64,000 nucleotides of DNA from Acidobacteriota bacterium (lineage in GTDB: Bacteria > Acidobacteriota > Terriglobia > Terriglobales > Acidobacteriaceae). Below are positions 38,367-47,893 of this stretch, one piece after another. The notes beneath the pieces were generated by a model. That model searched no databases. It was not told the origin of the DNA and saw only the letters and a program-made list of their open reading frames with translations. Each line of letters opens with the position of its first letter. Within the stretch, counting starts at the first letter, position 1. The position numbers and the translations under genes were made by a program. The stretch covers positions 146,928 through 210,927 of the forward strand of contig JAJXZL010000002.1 of assembly GCA_021780075.1 (NCBI GenBank), given 5' to 3'.

Positions 38367-38461
38367 AATCGAAGGCACTCAATTTACCCATTCGACCCCG
38401 TGCAACTTGCCCCGACCCCCTCAACGGACTACGATGAAGGTTTGGAGACGATTGCCACCGC

Positions 38462-39058
38462 ATGACGACCTCGCAGGCGCACGAACACACCCGCATCCTG
38501 GTGCAGACCGCAGCCAAAGTCTGTGAAGACAAGAAGGGCGAAGACACACGGATATTGGAGCTGGACCCCATCGACTCCGGCTTGGCCGACTTCTTCCTCA
38601 TCACCTCGGCCACCAATGAGCGTCAGGCCACGGCCATTGCAGACGAGATCGAGCTCAAGCTCAAGCGCGAGTTCGGCGTCATGGCCCACTCCGTCGAGGG
38701 CCGCCGCCAGGGCGAGTGGATCCTGCTCGACTACGTCGACTTCGTCGTGCACGTCTTCCTCGCCGAGCGCCGCGCTTTTTACGACATCGAGCGCCTGCGC
38801 AAGTCCGCCCGCCCGCTCACCCCCGCCGAGTTTGACGCGGAGTTGAAAGCAGCACTCGCGGCTAAAACCCTGGCCGCACGCAGCAAGGCCCAGGCAAAGC
38901 CCAAGACTGCGGCAAAGAAAGCCGCCAAGCCTGCTGCGGCTCCCAAAAAGGCCGCAAAGAAAGCAGTGCCTGCAAAGAAGGCCGCAGCGACGCCCGCAAA
39001 AAAAGCACCCGCGGCAAAGAAGAGCACCGCTAAAAAGAAGCCGTCCGCCAAAGGCTGA
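38462..39058 (+). CDS. rsfS: Ribosome silencing factor with histone-like C-terminal tail
   Basis: RsfS binds uL14 (L14) on the 50S subunit and blocks 30S joining in starvation. The core (residues 1-125) has EDTRILELDPIDSGLADFF, SVEGRRQGEWILLDY and VVHVFL, matching the family. Residues 130-198 are a Lys/Ala/Pro tail with repeated AAKKA units, like histone H1 and HU tails, which standard RsfS (about 105-130 residues) lacks. The tail could increase RNA or ribosome affinity. It normally follows nadD and precedes rlmH; both neighbours are displaced here. Confidence 0.93.
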   Translation: MTTSQAHEHTRILVQTAAKVCEDKKGEDTRILELDPIDSGLADFFLITSATNERQATAIADEIELKLKREFGVMAHSVEGRRQGEWILLDYVDFVVHVFLAERRAFYDIERLRKSARPLTPAEFDAELKAALAAKTLAARSKAQAKPKTAAKKAAKPAAAPKKAAKKAVPAKKAAATPAKKAPAAKKSTAKKKPSAKG

Positions 39059-39107
39059 GCGCGCAGCAGCACAGATACACGACTCGAATCGGTTCACCAG
39101 AAACTCG

Positions 39108-39133
39108 AAGGGCGCCCATCACGGGCGCCCTTT
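39108..39133 (+). terminator. Rho-independent terminator after rsfS
   Basis: GGGCGCCC stem with loop ATCAC, extended by AA/TT pairs and ending in TTT, 50 bp past the rsfS stop. Confidence 0.8.
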
Positions 39134-39191
39134 CTATGCCGGAATTCTTCCGGATGCTTAAAGCGGTTGACCTTCAGGCTCTGCAATAAGA

Positions 39192-39218
39192 AAAGGGGCA
39201 CCCGATGGGTACCCCTTT
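39192..39218 (-). terminator. Terminator for the first TonB receptor gene
   Basis: Read on the minus strand: AAAGGGGTACCC, loop ATC, GGGTGCCCCTTT with one mismatch, then TTCTTATT. It starts 21 bp after the receptor stop codon. Confidence 0.75.
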
Positions 39219-39239
39219 CCCGGTTATAACGGTTGAGTT

Positions 39240-42200
39240 TTAGAAGTTGATCTTCATCCCATACTCCAGAATACGAGAAGCGCCCTGGCTGAACACGCCC
39301 GATCCATTGCCTACGCGCAGCGAATCGCGGCTGAAGGGATCAGTGCCGGCGTAAGACGACGTGGTGCCGTTAGCCGTTCCTGACTGTTGGAAGTAGGCGA
39401 GATTGCCGCCAAGCGTACCAAAGTTCGAGAAGTTGAACGCGTTGAAGGCGCTGACGCTGGGCTCCAGCGAGAAGCTATCTCCCAGCTTGGGCAACTTGAT
39501 CGGACGAGTCAACGTAATGTCAAAGGTACGCAGGCTGCCGTTGCCAACGTTGCCGTTGGGCGGGCTTGCAATGGTGGGTGTCACGGCGCCCAGCGCGGTC
39601 AACTGCGCGGTTGTGAAGAACCCGTTGCTCACCAGCGTTTGGCCGGCTGGTGTAAGCCGTCCTGCCGACGAAGCGTTGTAGTTGGCAATCACGCCGGCCA
39701 GATCGCCGGGCTTCACAGACCGCATGAAGGCGCCGGCCTTGTAACCAGGAAGCAAATCGCCGGTCGTTCCGTCACCCGTGACGTCTGAGTGGTAGATTTC
39801 AGCGGTCGTGTTACCCAACGTATCAAGTGTGAGGTTGGTCGGCAGAGCTGAGTAATAGTGGCCGATGATGCTGGTCGTGAAGCCGCCGACCCAAGTAAAG
39901 GAGCCGCCATACGAGAGCTGGTGCGTACGATCCGTTCCTGCAGGACCACTGTAGGCGAGCGGATTGTTATTGTCATACACGCCAGGGGTAAAGTTCTGGT
40001 CGCCGCCGCCGGAGCTGATGAACCTCGAGAGCGAGTAGGACACTTCGAAGTTCGACTGCTTCATCCCTGGCAAAGGAACCCGGGCGCTTTGGCGCAGGTT
40101 GGTCTGCAGGCCGTTGTAGACAGAGCGGCCCAGCGGATAGTTGAAGTGCATCGTGCCAAACAGGGGGTTCAATCCGGGGAATGCCGCCCCATAATCCGGT
40201 GTAAGCTTAAAGGCCGCTGCCGGGTTGCTGTAAAGATAGGCATTACCGGAGTCAAGACCATTGCCTGCGAAGTCATTGATTGTGGCGCCGAGTGCAATGG
40301 CGTCATCGATGGATGTGACTCCGAATGAGTTCAACGTAGCTGCAATCGCGTTCGTCGCAGCCGTGGTGTTCAGGGTCCTCACGTCGCCGACGTGATTCTT
40401 GTCGATCGACTGCATGAAGTGCTCGCCGACGTTGCGAATGTAGTCAGCCGTAAAGATACCGCCCGACCACAACTCGCGCTGCACGCCAATGTTGATCTGG
40501 ACCGAGCGGGTGGTGCGGAAGTTGGGTGCATACAGTGAATCGCCGTTTGCGTTGCCGCCCAGAGCCAGCGCATACGCCGCATAGCTGGAGTTGGCGGTGG
40601 CGCCCACCTTCTTCGTATTGGCCTGATAGAGAGCCTGCAGGGCACCAAAGTAAGGCGCCGATTGGCTGATGGGCTCGCTCCACAGCGAGGCAATCGGCAC
40701 CCCGTTGATCGAAGTGATAACGGTTCCGTCGGGCAGGGCCACACTGGGCGTGCCGGCAGGAAGAAAGGCATAGCTCCAGAACAAGCCATCCTTCAGGCGG
40801 CCCGGACGATCGAAGAGCACGTTGTTGAAGATGTTGTTCTCATAGTAGAGGCCCAGGCCACCGCGAATTACCGTCTTGCCATTGCCCTTGACGTCCCAGG
40901 CAAATCCGGCCTTCGGTCCAAAGTCGGTATTCGGCTGACGGGTACGAGCGCCCAGTCCGGGCTCCAGCGCGTCGAACAGGTTGCCGCTGGTGCAGGGGGA
41001 TGAACTACCCCAGTCCGCAACCGCGTCCGAGCAGGGAATCGAGGCCAGGTCCGCGTCGCTGCGGCCCGTATCGCGCCCGTAGCGCAGGCCGTAGTTGACG
41101 GTCAGTGTGGGCTTGATCTTCCAGGTGTCGCCCAGATAGATGCCCAGGCGCCAGTCGCCCTGGCCGCCGGCCGGGTAGCCGAAAGCCGCCTTCTCCGTGT
41201 TAAAGCCCTGCCCATTGCCCATGACAAGGTAGCTCGTGGAGTAGGCTGCCGGATTGCTCGCATCCGCCGGGTTGCCGCTGACCGGGCCGGCCGCAAAATT
41301 CGCGGCCAGTTCGGGGGCAAAGCCATAGAAGCTGGCAAAGCCGCCGCCGAGAATCCGGTTAAAGCTCACACCAAAATTCACCACGTGCGCTTTCGCCGTC
41401 AGGGTGGCGTCATAGCGGAACTGCTTGTCAGACTGGTAGGTCTGCTGCGGAGCCAGCAGGTTGGGTCCGGTGATCACGCCGTGGTTGAAAAGCTCAACCC
41501 CCGGCGCCAGGTTCGGAACGCCCGACTGGGTTTCGTCCGCGATCATGTTGTGGAACTTCAGGTAGCTCATGCGCAGGCTGTGCGTCATCCGGCTGCCGGT
41601 CATAAAGTCGGCGCCGCCTGCGATGGCGGGCGTGTTGTCCTTGTTGCCATAACGCGAGTACCCAAATCCGTACGTGGCATCGTTCAAGTTGTCTTCGTAA
41701 CCGATACGGAAGAACATGTGGATGCCCTTGGGAGCGTTGTAGTCTTCGCGGTTGACGTAGTAGTTGTCACGGAAAGGCGCGGTGTATCCGCCGTTCAAGG
41801 CCGTGAATGGAGCAAGTTCCTCGACGGCGTTGAAGGAGTCCTGCTTCACGCGCTCAATGCTGCCGAAGAAGAACAGCTTGTCCTTGATCATCGGTCCGCC
41901 CAGACGGCCGCCCATCTGGTTGCGCTGGAACGGAAAATAGGTGCCGCCGGGGCCCGGTGCCGCACCGGCCCGCTGATCGCGAAACAGGCCAAAGCCTTGT
42001 CCGTGGAATTGGTTGGTGCCCGAGCGCGTGCTCACTGTGACCGCGCCTGAACTGGTGAGCTCGGTCGAAATGTCAAGCGAGGAGCGGTTCATCTGGAACT
42101 CCTCGATCGATCCCTGGCTTACGTTCAGCGTGGTGGTACCAACGGTTTCGTCTGAGATGTCCTGACCGTCAAGCATGATGCGCGCCGTGCGGCCGTTCAC

Positions 42201-42785
42201 GCCGTTGAACGAGATGGAGGAGTATCCCGCCTTGGTCGGGTCGAACGTTTCGCCGCTCTGCAGCTGAACGCCCGGCTCAAGCTGAGAGAGGTCAAGGAAG
42301 TTGCGCCCGCTGATGGGCAGATTATCAATCTGCTGTGCGGTCAGCACGCCTTCCACGGTCGACTGCGTGGTATTCACCTGCAGAGCATCCGAGTTCACAA
42401 CCACTTCCTCGGTCGCGCTACCCAGCTTCAGCCTCAGATCGCCGTTGGTCGTGGTTCCAATTTGAACCGTCAGCGTGGTCGTTGTCTTGGCAAAACCCGG
42501 CGCTGTTATCTCAATCTGATACCGGCCCGGCACCAGAGAGGAAAGGCTGTAGAAGCCCGCCGAATCCGTGACCAGCGATTTCTTCGCGCTGGTACCTACG
42601 TTGGTGATGGTCACCGCAGCCCCGGGCAGAATCGCACCCTTTGGGTCAGTAACGGTTCCCTGAATGGCACCCGACGAAACTGTAGCCTGGCCGTACGCAG
42701 CCCGTTCCATCAGAGGCGCGATGGTTGCAAGGGTCAGGGCAAGTCCAAGACCGACAACCGCACCATGAAATCGGAATAAACGCAT
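39240..42785 (-). CDS. TonB-dependent receptor with carboxypeptidase-regulatory-like domain (Oar type)
   Basis: A 1,181-residue outer membrane protein. Signal peptide, then a CarboxypepD-regulatory-like fold (GAIQGTVTDPKGAILPGAAVTI ... PGRYQIEITAPGF, about 40-120), a plug domain (DNLPISGRNFLDLSQL), and a large beta-barrel rich in Tyr and Asn. The last residues are YGMKINF with a terminal Phe, the barrel-assembly signal. Such giant Oar-like receptors are a hallmark of Acidobacteriota. Substrate is unknown; oligosaccharide or peptide uptake is likely. AGGAG is 6 nt before the ATG at 42785. No TonB-box could be assigned with confidence. Confidence 0.93.
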   Translation of the reverse strand: MRLFRFHGAVVGLGLALTLATIAPLMERAAYGQATVSSGAIQGTVTDPKGAILPGAAVTITNVGTSAKKSLVTDSAGFYSLSSLVPGRYQIEITAPGFAKTTTTLTVQIGTTTNGDLRLKLGSATEEVVVNSDALQVNTTQSTVEGVLTAQQIDNLPISGRNFLDLSQLEPGVQLQSGETFDPTKAGYSSISFNGVNGRTARIMLDGQDISDETVGTTTLNVSQGSIEEFQMNRSSLDISTELTSSGAVTVSTRSGTNQFHGQGFGLFRDQRAGAAPGPGGTYFPFQRNQMGGRLGGPMIKDKLFFFGSIERVKQDSFNAVEELAPFTALNGGYTAPFRDNYYVNREDYNAPKGIHMFFRIGYEDNLNDATYGFGYSRYGNKDNTPAIAGGADFMTGSRMTHSLRMSYLKFHNMIADETQSGVPNLAPGVELFNHGVITGPNLLAPQQTYQSDKQFRYDATLTAKAHVVNFGVSFNRILGGGFASFYGFAPELAANFAAGPVSGNPADASNPAAYSTSYLVMGNGQGFNTEKAAFGYPAGGQGDWRLGIYLGDTWKIKPTLTVNYGLRYGRDTGRSDADLASIPCSDAVADWGSSSPCTSGNLFDALEPGLGARTRQPNTDFGPKAGFAWDVKGNGKTVIRGGLGLYYENNIFNNVLFDRPGRLKDGLFWSYAFLPAGTPSVALPDGTVITSINGVPIASLWSEPISQSAPYFGALQALYQANTKKVGATANSSYAAYALALGGNANGDSLYAPNFRTTRSVQINIGVQRELWSGGIFTADYIRNVGEHFMQSIDKNHVGDVRTLNTTAATNAIAATLNSFGVTSIDDAIALGATINDFAGNGLDSGNAYLYSNPAAAFKLTPDYGAAFPGLNPLFGTMHFNYPLGRSVYNGLQTNLRQSARVPLPGMKQSNFEVSYSLSRFISSGGGDQNFTPGVYDNNNPLAYSGPAGTDRTHQLSYGGSFTWVGGFTTSIIGHYYSALPTNLTLDTLGNTTAEIYHSDVTGDGTTGDLLPGYKAGAFMRSVKPGDLAGVIANYNASSAGRLTPAGQTLVSNGFFTTAQLTALGAVTPTIASPPNGNVGNGSLRTFDITLTRPIKLPKLGDSFSLEPSVSAFNAFNFSNFGTLGGNLAYFQQSGTANGTTSSYAGTDPFSRDSLRVGNGSGVFSQGASRILEYGMKINF

Positions 42786-43222
42786 TGTGCTCCTCCACCA
42801 AATTGAAAGAAACCGGAAGCCCCGGGAAGGGAACTCCACAGTTCGTATGCTTTGCACGCAAGTCCCGATCTCCAGAAAAGAACGGGGCGCTCCAAGTCAA
42901 GAGAACAAAGAAACAAAAACGGTCAAAAAATACGATCGGGACGAACTCCCACCGTGCGGGCGCTTACTGCTCGGCTCAATCCTTTAATGACACGGGATAC
43001 CTTGTCTCAGAGCGTATGCATGAATATTGCCAATCTCTGCGTATACGTCGGCTGTTTTGTTAATTATCTGATAAATAGAGGCTTATTAATAACGCGTAAT
43101 GCACTCATAATTTGCGTATATATGAAAATACGTAGCCGTTGCGACTCTTATTCCAAAAATGGGCGGTACGCCTACCGAGGCTGACACTTCCCCTCAGAAG
43201 GCCGGGTTGCTCACGCCAAAAA
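42786..43222. other. AT-rich leader between the two receptor genes
   Basis: About 440 bp with no gene, much richer in A and T than its surroundings, particularly 43050-43140. On the minus strand it includes CGTTTTTGTTTC-like T-runs, also present upstream of the second receptor (CGTTTTTGTGC), so the two receptor promoters may share a motif. Contains the promoter of the 39240-42785 receptor. Confidence 0.5.
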
Positions 43223-43250
43223 CCAAGGGCGCCCCGCAGGGCGCCCTTGG
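43223..43250 (-). terminator. Terminator for the second TonB receptor gene
   Basis: A perfect 12-bp stem, CCAAGGGCGCCC and GGGCGCCCTTGG, with a 4-base loop, followed on the minus strand by TTTTTGG. It is 18 bp after the receptor stop. Confidence 0.85.
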
Positions 43251-43268
43251 CGGTCGGCTCTCCGCCGG

Positions 43269-46200
43269 TTAGAAGGTGAACTTCAGAGCCAGTTGCATGG
43301 TACGCGCATTCGCCAGGAAGAACTTGCCGGCCTGGTTGAACGCGGGATTCGATGCCGTCTGGAACAGCGTCTGCGCCGTGTATCCCGGCGAGTTGATGTT
43401 GTCAATCGTACCCGGCATGTACTGCGCATGATTCAGCACGTTGTAGGCCTGCGCCTGGAATTCAATCGCGCGGCTCTCACCCAGGTTGAACCGCTTGATC
43501 GCGGTTGCATCCAGGTTATTGATCGGGTTAATGGGTTCCGTGTTGCGGCTGGATGTGGGCAACATGCCGGCGCCGGCCGTGATGTACCGGGCATTCGGGT
43601 TCTTGGCAACATAGGCCACAAGGTCGGCGCTGCAGAGTGTCGTCTTATTTGGATCCACGGTGGTCGTATCCGATGGACAGAGGTAGGCCAGATTCGGATT
43701 GGCATACGCAGTTACGCCCGAGCCTGTGTGCGGCGTGCCATTGTTGTTGTAAAGGGTGCGGCTGATGATGCCGGAGTCGCCATTCTGGTTGGAGTTCACG
43801 CCGGACAGAACCGTGTAATATTCCGGCGACTCATACGTATAGATCGGAGCCACTTCCCAGTTGCCCAGCAGGTTCTTCGTCATCCAGTTGCCCTGCTTGA
43901 AGAACGGCAGATCATAGACGATCGCCATGGTCAGCCGGTGCGTGTGGTCAAGTGCCGAGCGGCTGTAGTCCGCTTTAACGTTCTGCGAGTCCTGAGGACG
44001 GCGCGGCGTGAGCACGGTTGAGAACACAGCCGCCGTGGCATCGTCCATCGCCTTGCTCCAGGTATACGACAGGTCCAGCATCAGCCCGTTGGTGAACTGC
44101 CGGTTCAGGCTGGCCGCCATGCCGTTGTAGTTCGATTCAGAGTACGGCTGGAACGACGTGATCTTGCTGCCGTTGAAGCCAGCGGCGTAATAAGCCGGAA
44201 GGAAGATCGACTCTGACTGGATGATTCCCAGCGTGTTGGTCAGCGAGGCCAACGCCGCGGGAGAGGGTGTCTGCAGATACGTGACCAGTTGGTTCTCGGG
44301 CGTAACGCGTGCCCGAACGTTCATCTGTACTTGCGTCGGCAGATGAATGCCGCGCGTGCCAACGTAGCGAACCTCTACCGTGTAGTTCTTGGCAAACACA
44401 TGCTGCACGCCAAGGGTCCAGTTCTCCGCATAGGGCAGCTTCTGGTCGGGTACATAAGCCGAGGTGGCTTGGCGCTGAGCGATCACGTCCGTTACGCACG
44501 GTGTCGATGTGCCTGGTCCCGTGCCCGTCGTGCAGAAGACTGCCAGAGCACCGGTTCCGGGCGGCAGGCCGCCGTTTTGCAGAAAGTCCGGAGATCCCAC
44601 CGCCGGGCTGCTGCCTGACCCTACGTCATTCGTTGAGAAGTACTGCGGCGGGAAGGAGAGAATGCCGAGGTTGTCAAACAGCACATCCACTGCCATGCCG
44701 AAGCCGGCGCGGATGGACGTGTTCGGGTTAACGGCGTAGTTGACTCCAACGCGGGGCAGAAAGTTCTTGTATTGCGGCTTCGGCTTGGAGAACACAATCA
44801 AGCCTGGAACGCTCGCCGCGGCATTGAGAGCCTGCGTACGCTCGCCCACCGGAACGGAGGTGAACTCGTACCGCACGCCATAGTTCAAGCTCAACTTGTC
44901 CGTGACGCGCCAGGTGTCATTGAAGTAGCCATAGAACGCTGTCTGGTCGCCGTAGTAATTGAAGTTGCCGTTCGACCGTTCGCCAAACGCCGTCGGCGCC
45001 AGGTCGTGCAGATACTCGGTGAGATAGTTCCACTCGTAGTCGCCGCGCACGCGCTGCGTAAAGCTCTGGGGCGAGATAAACTTGCGGCCGTCAAAGCCAA
45101 ACTTGTAGCTGTGCTTGCCCTTCACCCAGCTCAGGTTGTCCGTGAACTGATACATGTTCTGAACAGTGGACTGAGGAGAGTTGCCGTCAGGACCGATAGA
45201 CAGGAAGCCCGAGTCATACAGGTACATTGTGGGAAACGCATCCAGTCCCGGGAAGGTGTAGTTGCCCGAGGGCGTGGCGTTGTAGAACCGGTTGAAGCCA
45301 AGCCGGGCCTCGTTGTTCAGGTTCGGCGTGAAGTTGTGATACTCGCTGATCGCAATCAGGTGGAACCGGTTGGGAATGGGCTGATAGAACGCCGGCAGGC
45401 CGGCCGCCGTATCGAGGCCCGTGTACTTGTTGTAGATGTACCGGCCGCGGAAACTGTCCTTGCTCGACATGGTGTAGTCCGTGCTCGTCGTCAGGACATC
45501 GAAGTTGCTAAAGTTCGGCGCCTCGATCAGATAGTTTCCAAGCGGGATGTTCGTCGGATTCAACGAGCCGTAAACCTCTGTGGTGGGGTTGTAGCTCGTG
45601 CCGTTCGCGTTCGGCGCACCGTCACTGAACACGGTCAGGAACTGCGGGCCGGAAGACTGATTGAAGCAGGCGTTGTCGGCCTTCGCATCCACCTGGGAGG
45701 GCGATACCGGCGTGTACTTGGTAAGGATGCCAAGGTTCGTCCCGCTGAAATTCAGGCTGGGATCGGCAAGCGCAGTCATGCCGGCGGCAGTCGGAGTACA
45801 CACAAAATACTGACCGCTCTGCCCGATGGAATTGCGCTCGAAGTTTCCAAAATAGAAGAGCTTGTTCCGCACCAGCGGGCCGCCCACCTGACCGCCATAG
45901 CGGTTGTTGTCATAGCGCGGGTTGGGAACCTTGCCGCCCTGGATCGCGTTCTCGGCATTCAGATTCCGGTTCTGGAAGTACTCGTACGCCTCGCCGTGAA
46001 TCTTGTTCGTGCCGCCGCGCACAATCGTGTTGAACTGGCCGCCGGCCGAGTGACCAAACTCCGGCGAAAACTGCGTCGTGATCGCAGTGAACTCGCCAAC
46101 GGCATCGTTCGGCACGTACACCAGAGGACCGGTCACCGACTTGTTGTTATTGTCGATGCCCTCAATCGTGTAGTTGTTGTCCTCCGGGCGCATGCCGGCC

Positions 46201-46757
46201 ACCGTCGGGCCGGTTCCAGCGCCAATGCCGCCGCTCGAGGCCACGCCCGGCACAAGCAATGTCAGATTCAGAACACCCAGGCCCGTGGAAGCCGTGGGCA
46301 GGTTCTTCAGTGCTTCAGACTCGAAGGTGGTCTGCAACTGCGTGGTCGTTGTGTCGATCACGGCCGCGGCCTCTGCCGATACCTCAACACTGGTGGAGGC
46401 GGTCGCAACAGGCAGCACCAACCGGGCCGTCGCCGTGGCGTTCAGCATCACCTGAAAGTTCCGCAGAACAAAGGTTGAAAAGCCTGGAGCGGAACCGGTG
46501 ATGTCGTAAGACCCGGCGAGAAGGTTCGTAATATGGAAGTCGCCCACCGTATTGGTGGTCACAGTGGCAGAGACGCCTGTGGCAACATTTTTTGCCGTAA
46601 CTGAGGCACCTGCGATGGCTGCTCCGCTGCGGTCCAGGACCGTGCCAGCAATATCTCCGCTGGTAGCCTGACCCCAAGCCCCTGGAAGAGTTCCAAGGAA
46701 TAGAGCCACAAGAAAACTGAACGTCAGAAATGAAGGACGAATTCGGAATGATCGCAT
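43269..46757 (-). CDS. TonB-dependent receptor with carboxypeptidase-regulatory-like domain (Oar type), second copy
   Basis: A 1,162-residue relative of the neighbouring receptor, same architecture: signal peptide, regulatory-like domain (GDIAGTVLDRSGAAIAGASV), plug (EALKNLPTASTGLGVLNL, IEGIDNNNKSVTGP) and a long barrel ending LALKFTF. The two are only distantly similar, so they are not a recent tandem duplication and probably bind different ligands. The ATG at 46757 has GGAGG 6 nt upstream. Upstream 46758-47240 is AT-rich and carries the promoter. Outer membrane; energised by TonB/ExbBD encoded elsewhere. Confidence 0.93.
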   Translation of the reverse strand: MRSFRIRPSFLTFSFLVALFLGTLPGAWGQATSGDIAGTVLDRSGAAIAGASVTAKNVATGVSATVTTNTVGDFHITNLLAGSYDITGSAPGFSTFVLRNFQVMLNATATARLVLPVATASTSVEVSAEAAAVIDTTTTQLQTTFESEALKNLPTASTGLGVLNLTLLVPGVASSGGIGAGTGPTVAGMRPEDNNYTIEGIDNNNKSVTGPLVYVPNDAVGEFTAITTQFSPEFGHSAGGQFNTIVRGGTNKIHGEAYEYFQNRNLNAENAIQGGKVPNPRYDNNRYGGQVGGPLVRNKLFYFGNFERNSIGQSGQYFVCTPTAAGMTALADPSLNFSGTNLGILTKYTPVSPSQVDAKADNACFNQSSGPQFLTVFSDGAPNANGTSYNPTTEVYGSLNPTNIPLGNYLIEAPNFSNFDVLTTSTDYTMSSKDSFRGRYIYNKYTGLDTAAGLPAFYQPIPNRFHLIAISEYHNFTPNLNNEARLGFNRFYNATPSGNYTFPGLDAFPTMYLYDSGFLSIGPDGNSPQSTVQNMYQFTDNLSWVKGKHSYKFGFDGRKFISPQSFTQRVRGDYEWNYLTEYLHDLAPTAFGERSNGNFNYYGDQTAFYGYFNDTWRVTDKLSLNYGVRYEFTSVPVGERTQALNAAASVPGLIVFSKPKPQYKNFLPRVGVNYAVNPNTSIRAGFGMAVDVLFDNLGILSFPPQYFSTNDVGSGSSPAVGSPDFLQNGGLPPGTGALAVFCTTGTGPGTSTPCVTDVIAQRQATSAYVPDQKLPYAENWTLGVQHVFAKNYTVEVRYVGTRGIHLPTQVQMNVRARVTPENQLVTYLQTPSPAALASLTNTLGIIQSESIFLPAYYAAGFNGSKITSFQPYSESNYNGMAASLNRQFTNGLMLDLSYTWSKAMDDATAAVFSTVLTPRRPQDSQNVKADYSRSALDHTHRLTMAIVYDLPFFKQGNWMTKNLLGNWEVAPIYTYESPEYYTVLSGVNSNQNGDSGIISRTLYNNNGTPHTGSGVTAYANPNLAYLCPSDTTTVDPNKTTLCSADLVAYVAKNPNARYITAGAGMLPTSSRNTEPINPINNLDATAIKRFNLGESRAIEFQAQAYNVLNHAQYMPGTIDNINSPGYTAQTLFQTASNPAFNQAGKFFLANARTMQLALKFTF

Positions 46758-47240
46758 GTACTTCCTCCAAAGACTCGGCGGAAGCACAAAGTCATTTAGG
46801 AAAGACTTCTGCTGCCACCTGGTACGCTTTGGCGATTCGGTGGGGAAGTAGAGCCGATCCGCAGTTAACAAATCAAACTACAAAAAAGTCGCGCAAAAAG
46901 CACAAAAACGCACAGTTCCATCTGCCCTGAAGAGCGAGGACACATGACTCCATCCGTCCGGGTCGCGTACATGTTGCTTGCCGTACGCGTAAACCTGAAA
47001 GATTATTTGACATAAAATGTAGCATGAAGCGTGCCATTCTGGACCAGCGCGAAAAATAAAAACAATCTATTGAAAAACAACCCTGTTGCAACGAAAGCGA
47101 TTTCGCGGCCGACCATCAAATCTATGGGAACGTGGATAACTCAATATAATAATTCTGAAAATAGCAGACTGCGTTTGCTGGAGCCCTCTCTGCCATGCCC
47201 TGTAAACCGGATGATGCGAGCGTAGAGTATCCTGCTCCTC
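46758..47240. other. AT-rich divergent promoter region of receptor and rlmH
   Basis: A 480-bp gap of low GC content without coding features. A TTGACATAAAAT sequence lies at 47007-47018 on the plus strand; it mixes -35-like and -10-like hexamers without proper spacing, so no promoter is called. Confidence 0.45.
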
Positions 47241-47690
47241 ATGCAACTCTCTCTGGCCCATGTCGGCGCACGCCTCGGTGCAAAAGACACCTTCGACGCA
47301 CTCACCCAGATTTATCTCGAGCGCTGCTCCCCCTTTGCTCGCTGCCACACTGAGGCCTTCAAGACTGAGGATGCACTGCTCGACTGGCTCAGCCGCCAGC
47401 AAGGCCGCATGCCCGCTATCGCCGTGCTGCTCGATAGCCGTGGCCGCCAGATGACCTCAGAAGCCTTCGCCGCATGGCTTGGGGCACGCCGCGACGAAGG
47501 AGCCCAGCACATCGTCTTCGCCATCGGCCCGGCCAGCGGTTGGTCCCAGCCCGCCCGCGACCGGGCCCAGATGCTCTTCTCCCTCGGCCCCCTCACGCTC
47601 GCCCACGCCCTCGCTCGCCTCGTGATTGCCGAGCAGCTCTACCGCGCTTTCACCATCCTCTCTGGCCACCCATATCACTCCGGCCACTGA
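47241..47690 (+). CDS. rlmH: 23S rRNA pseudouridine-1915 N3-methyltransferase
   Basis: SPOUT methyltransferase modifying pseudouridine 1915 in helix 69 of 23S rRNA, dependent on a 70S ribosome. The C-terminal knot with its conserved VIAEQLYRAFTILSGHPYH, the LLDSRGRQMTSEAFA segment and VFAIGPASGW are all visible; length 149 fits. It usually follows rsfS directly; here 8 kb of receptor genes intervene. No strong ribosome-binding site is seen before the ATG. Confidence 0.93.
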   Translation: MQLSLAHVGARLGAKDTFDALTQIYLERCSPFARCHTEAFKTEDALLDWLSRQQGRMPAIAVLLDSRGRQMTSEAFAAWLGARRDEGAQHIVFAIGPASGWSQPARDRAQMLFSLGPLTLAHALARLVIAEQLYRAFTILSGHPYHSGH

Positions 47691-47860
47691 AGACAGGGAC
47701 GCAGAGAGCAGGTAGCTCCAGCGCGAGCAGCCCAAAGCACACAACCATCTTCATCCCGCTGCTCGATAACTTCGCGTGCATTGATAAGAACAAAAGCCAT
47801 TCCCCGGCCAAACGGAAACGTCTCCCCCGCATGTTAGCCTCCCCTCAGGACAGGAATTTC

Positions 47861-47881
47861 TGATCCCCGACCCATGACCCA
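47861..47881. repeat. Heptanucleotide repeat before cobO
   Basis: Units TGATCCC, CGACCCA and TGACCCA, then TGAAGG. Three 7-base units ending next to the cobO ribosome-binding site, related to those at 13392-13419 and 52108-52128. Confidence 0.6.
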
Positions 47882-47893
47882 TGAAGGTTGCCT

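Noticed and set aside
44772..46478. 568-codon frame antisense to the second TonB receptor
   Set aside because: Shadow translation of the receptor gene; composition is Arg/Val-biased and meaningless.
47650..47832. 60-codon frame with a hydrophobic stretch after rlmH
   Set aside because: No ribosome-binding site and it overlaps the rlmH end antisense; not convincing.
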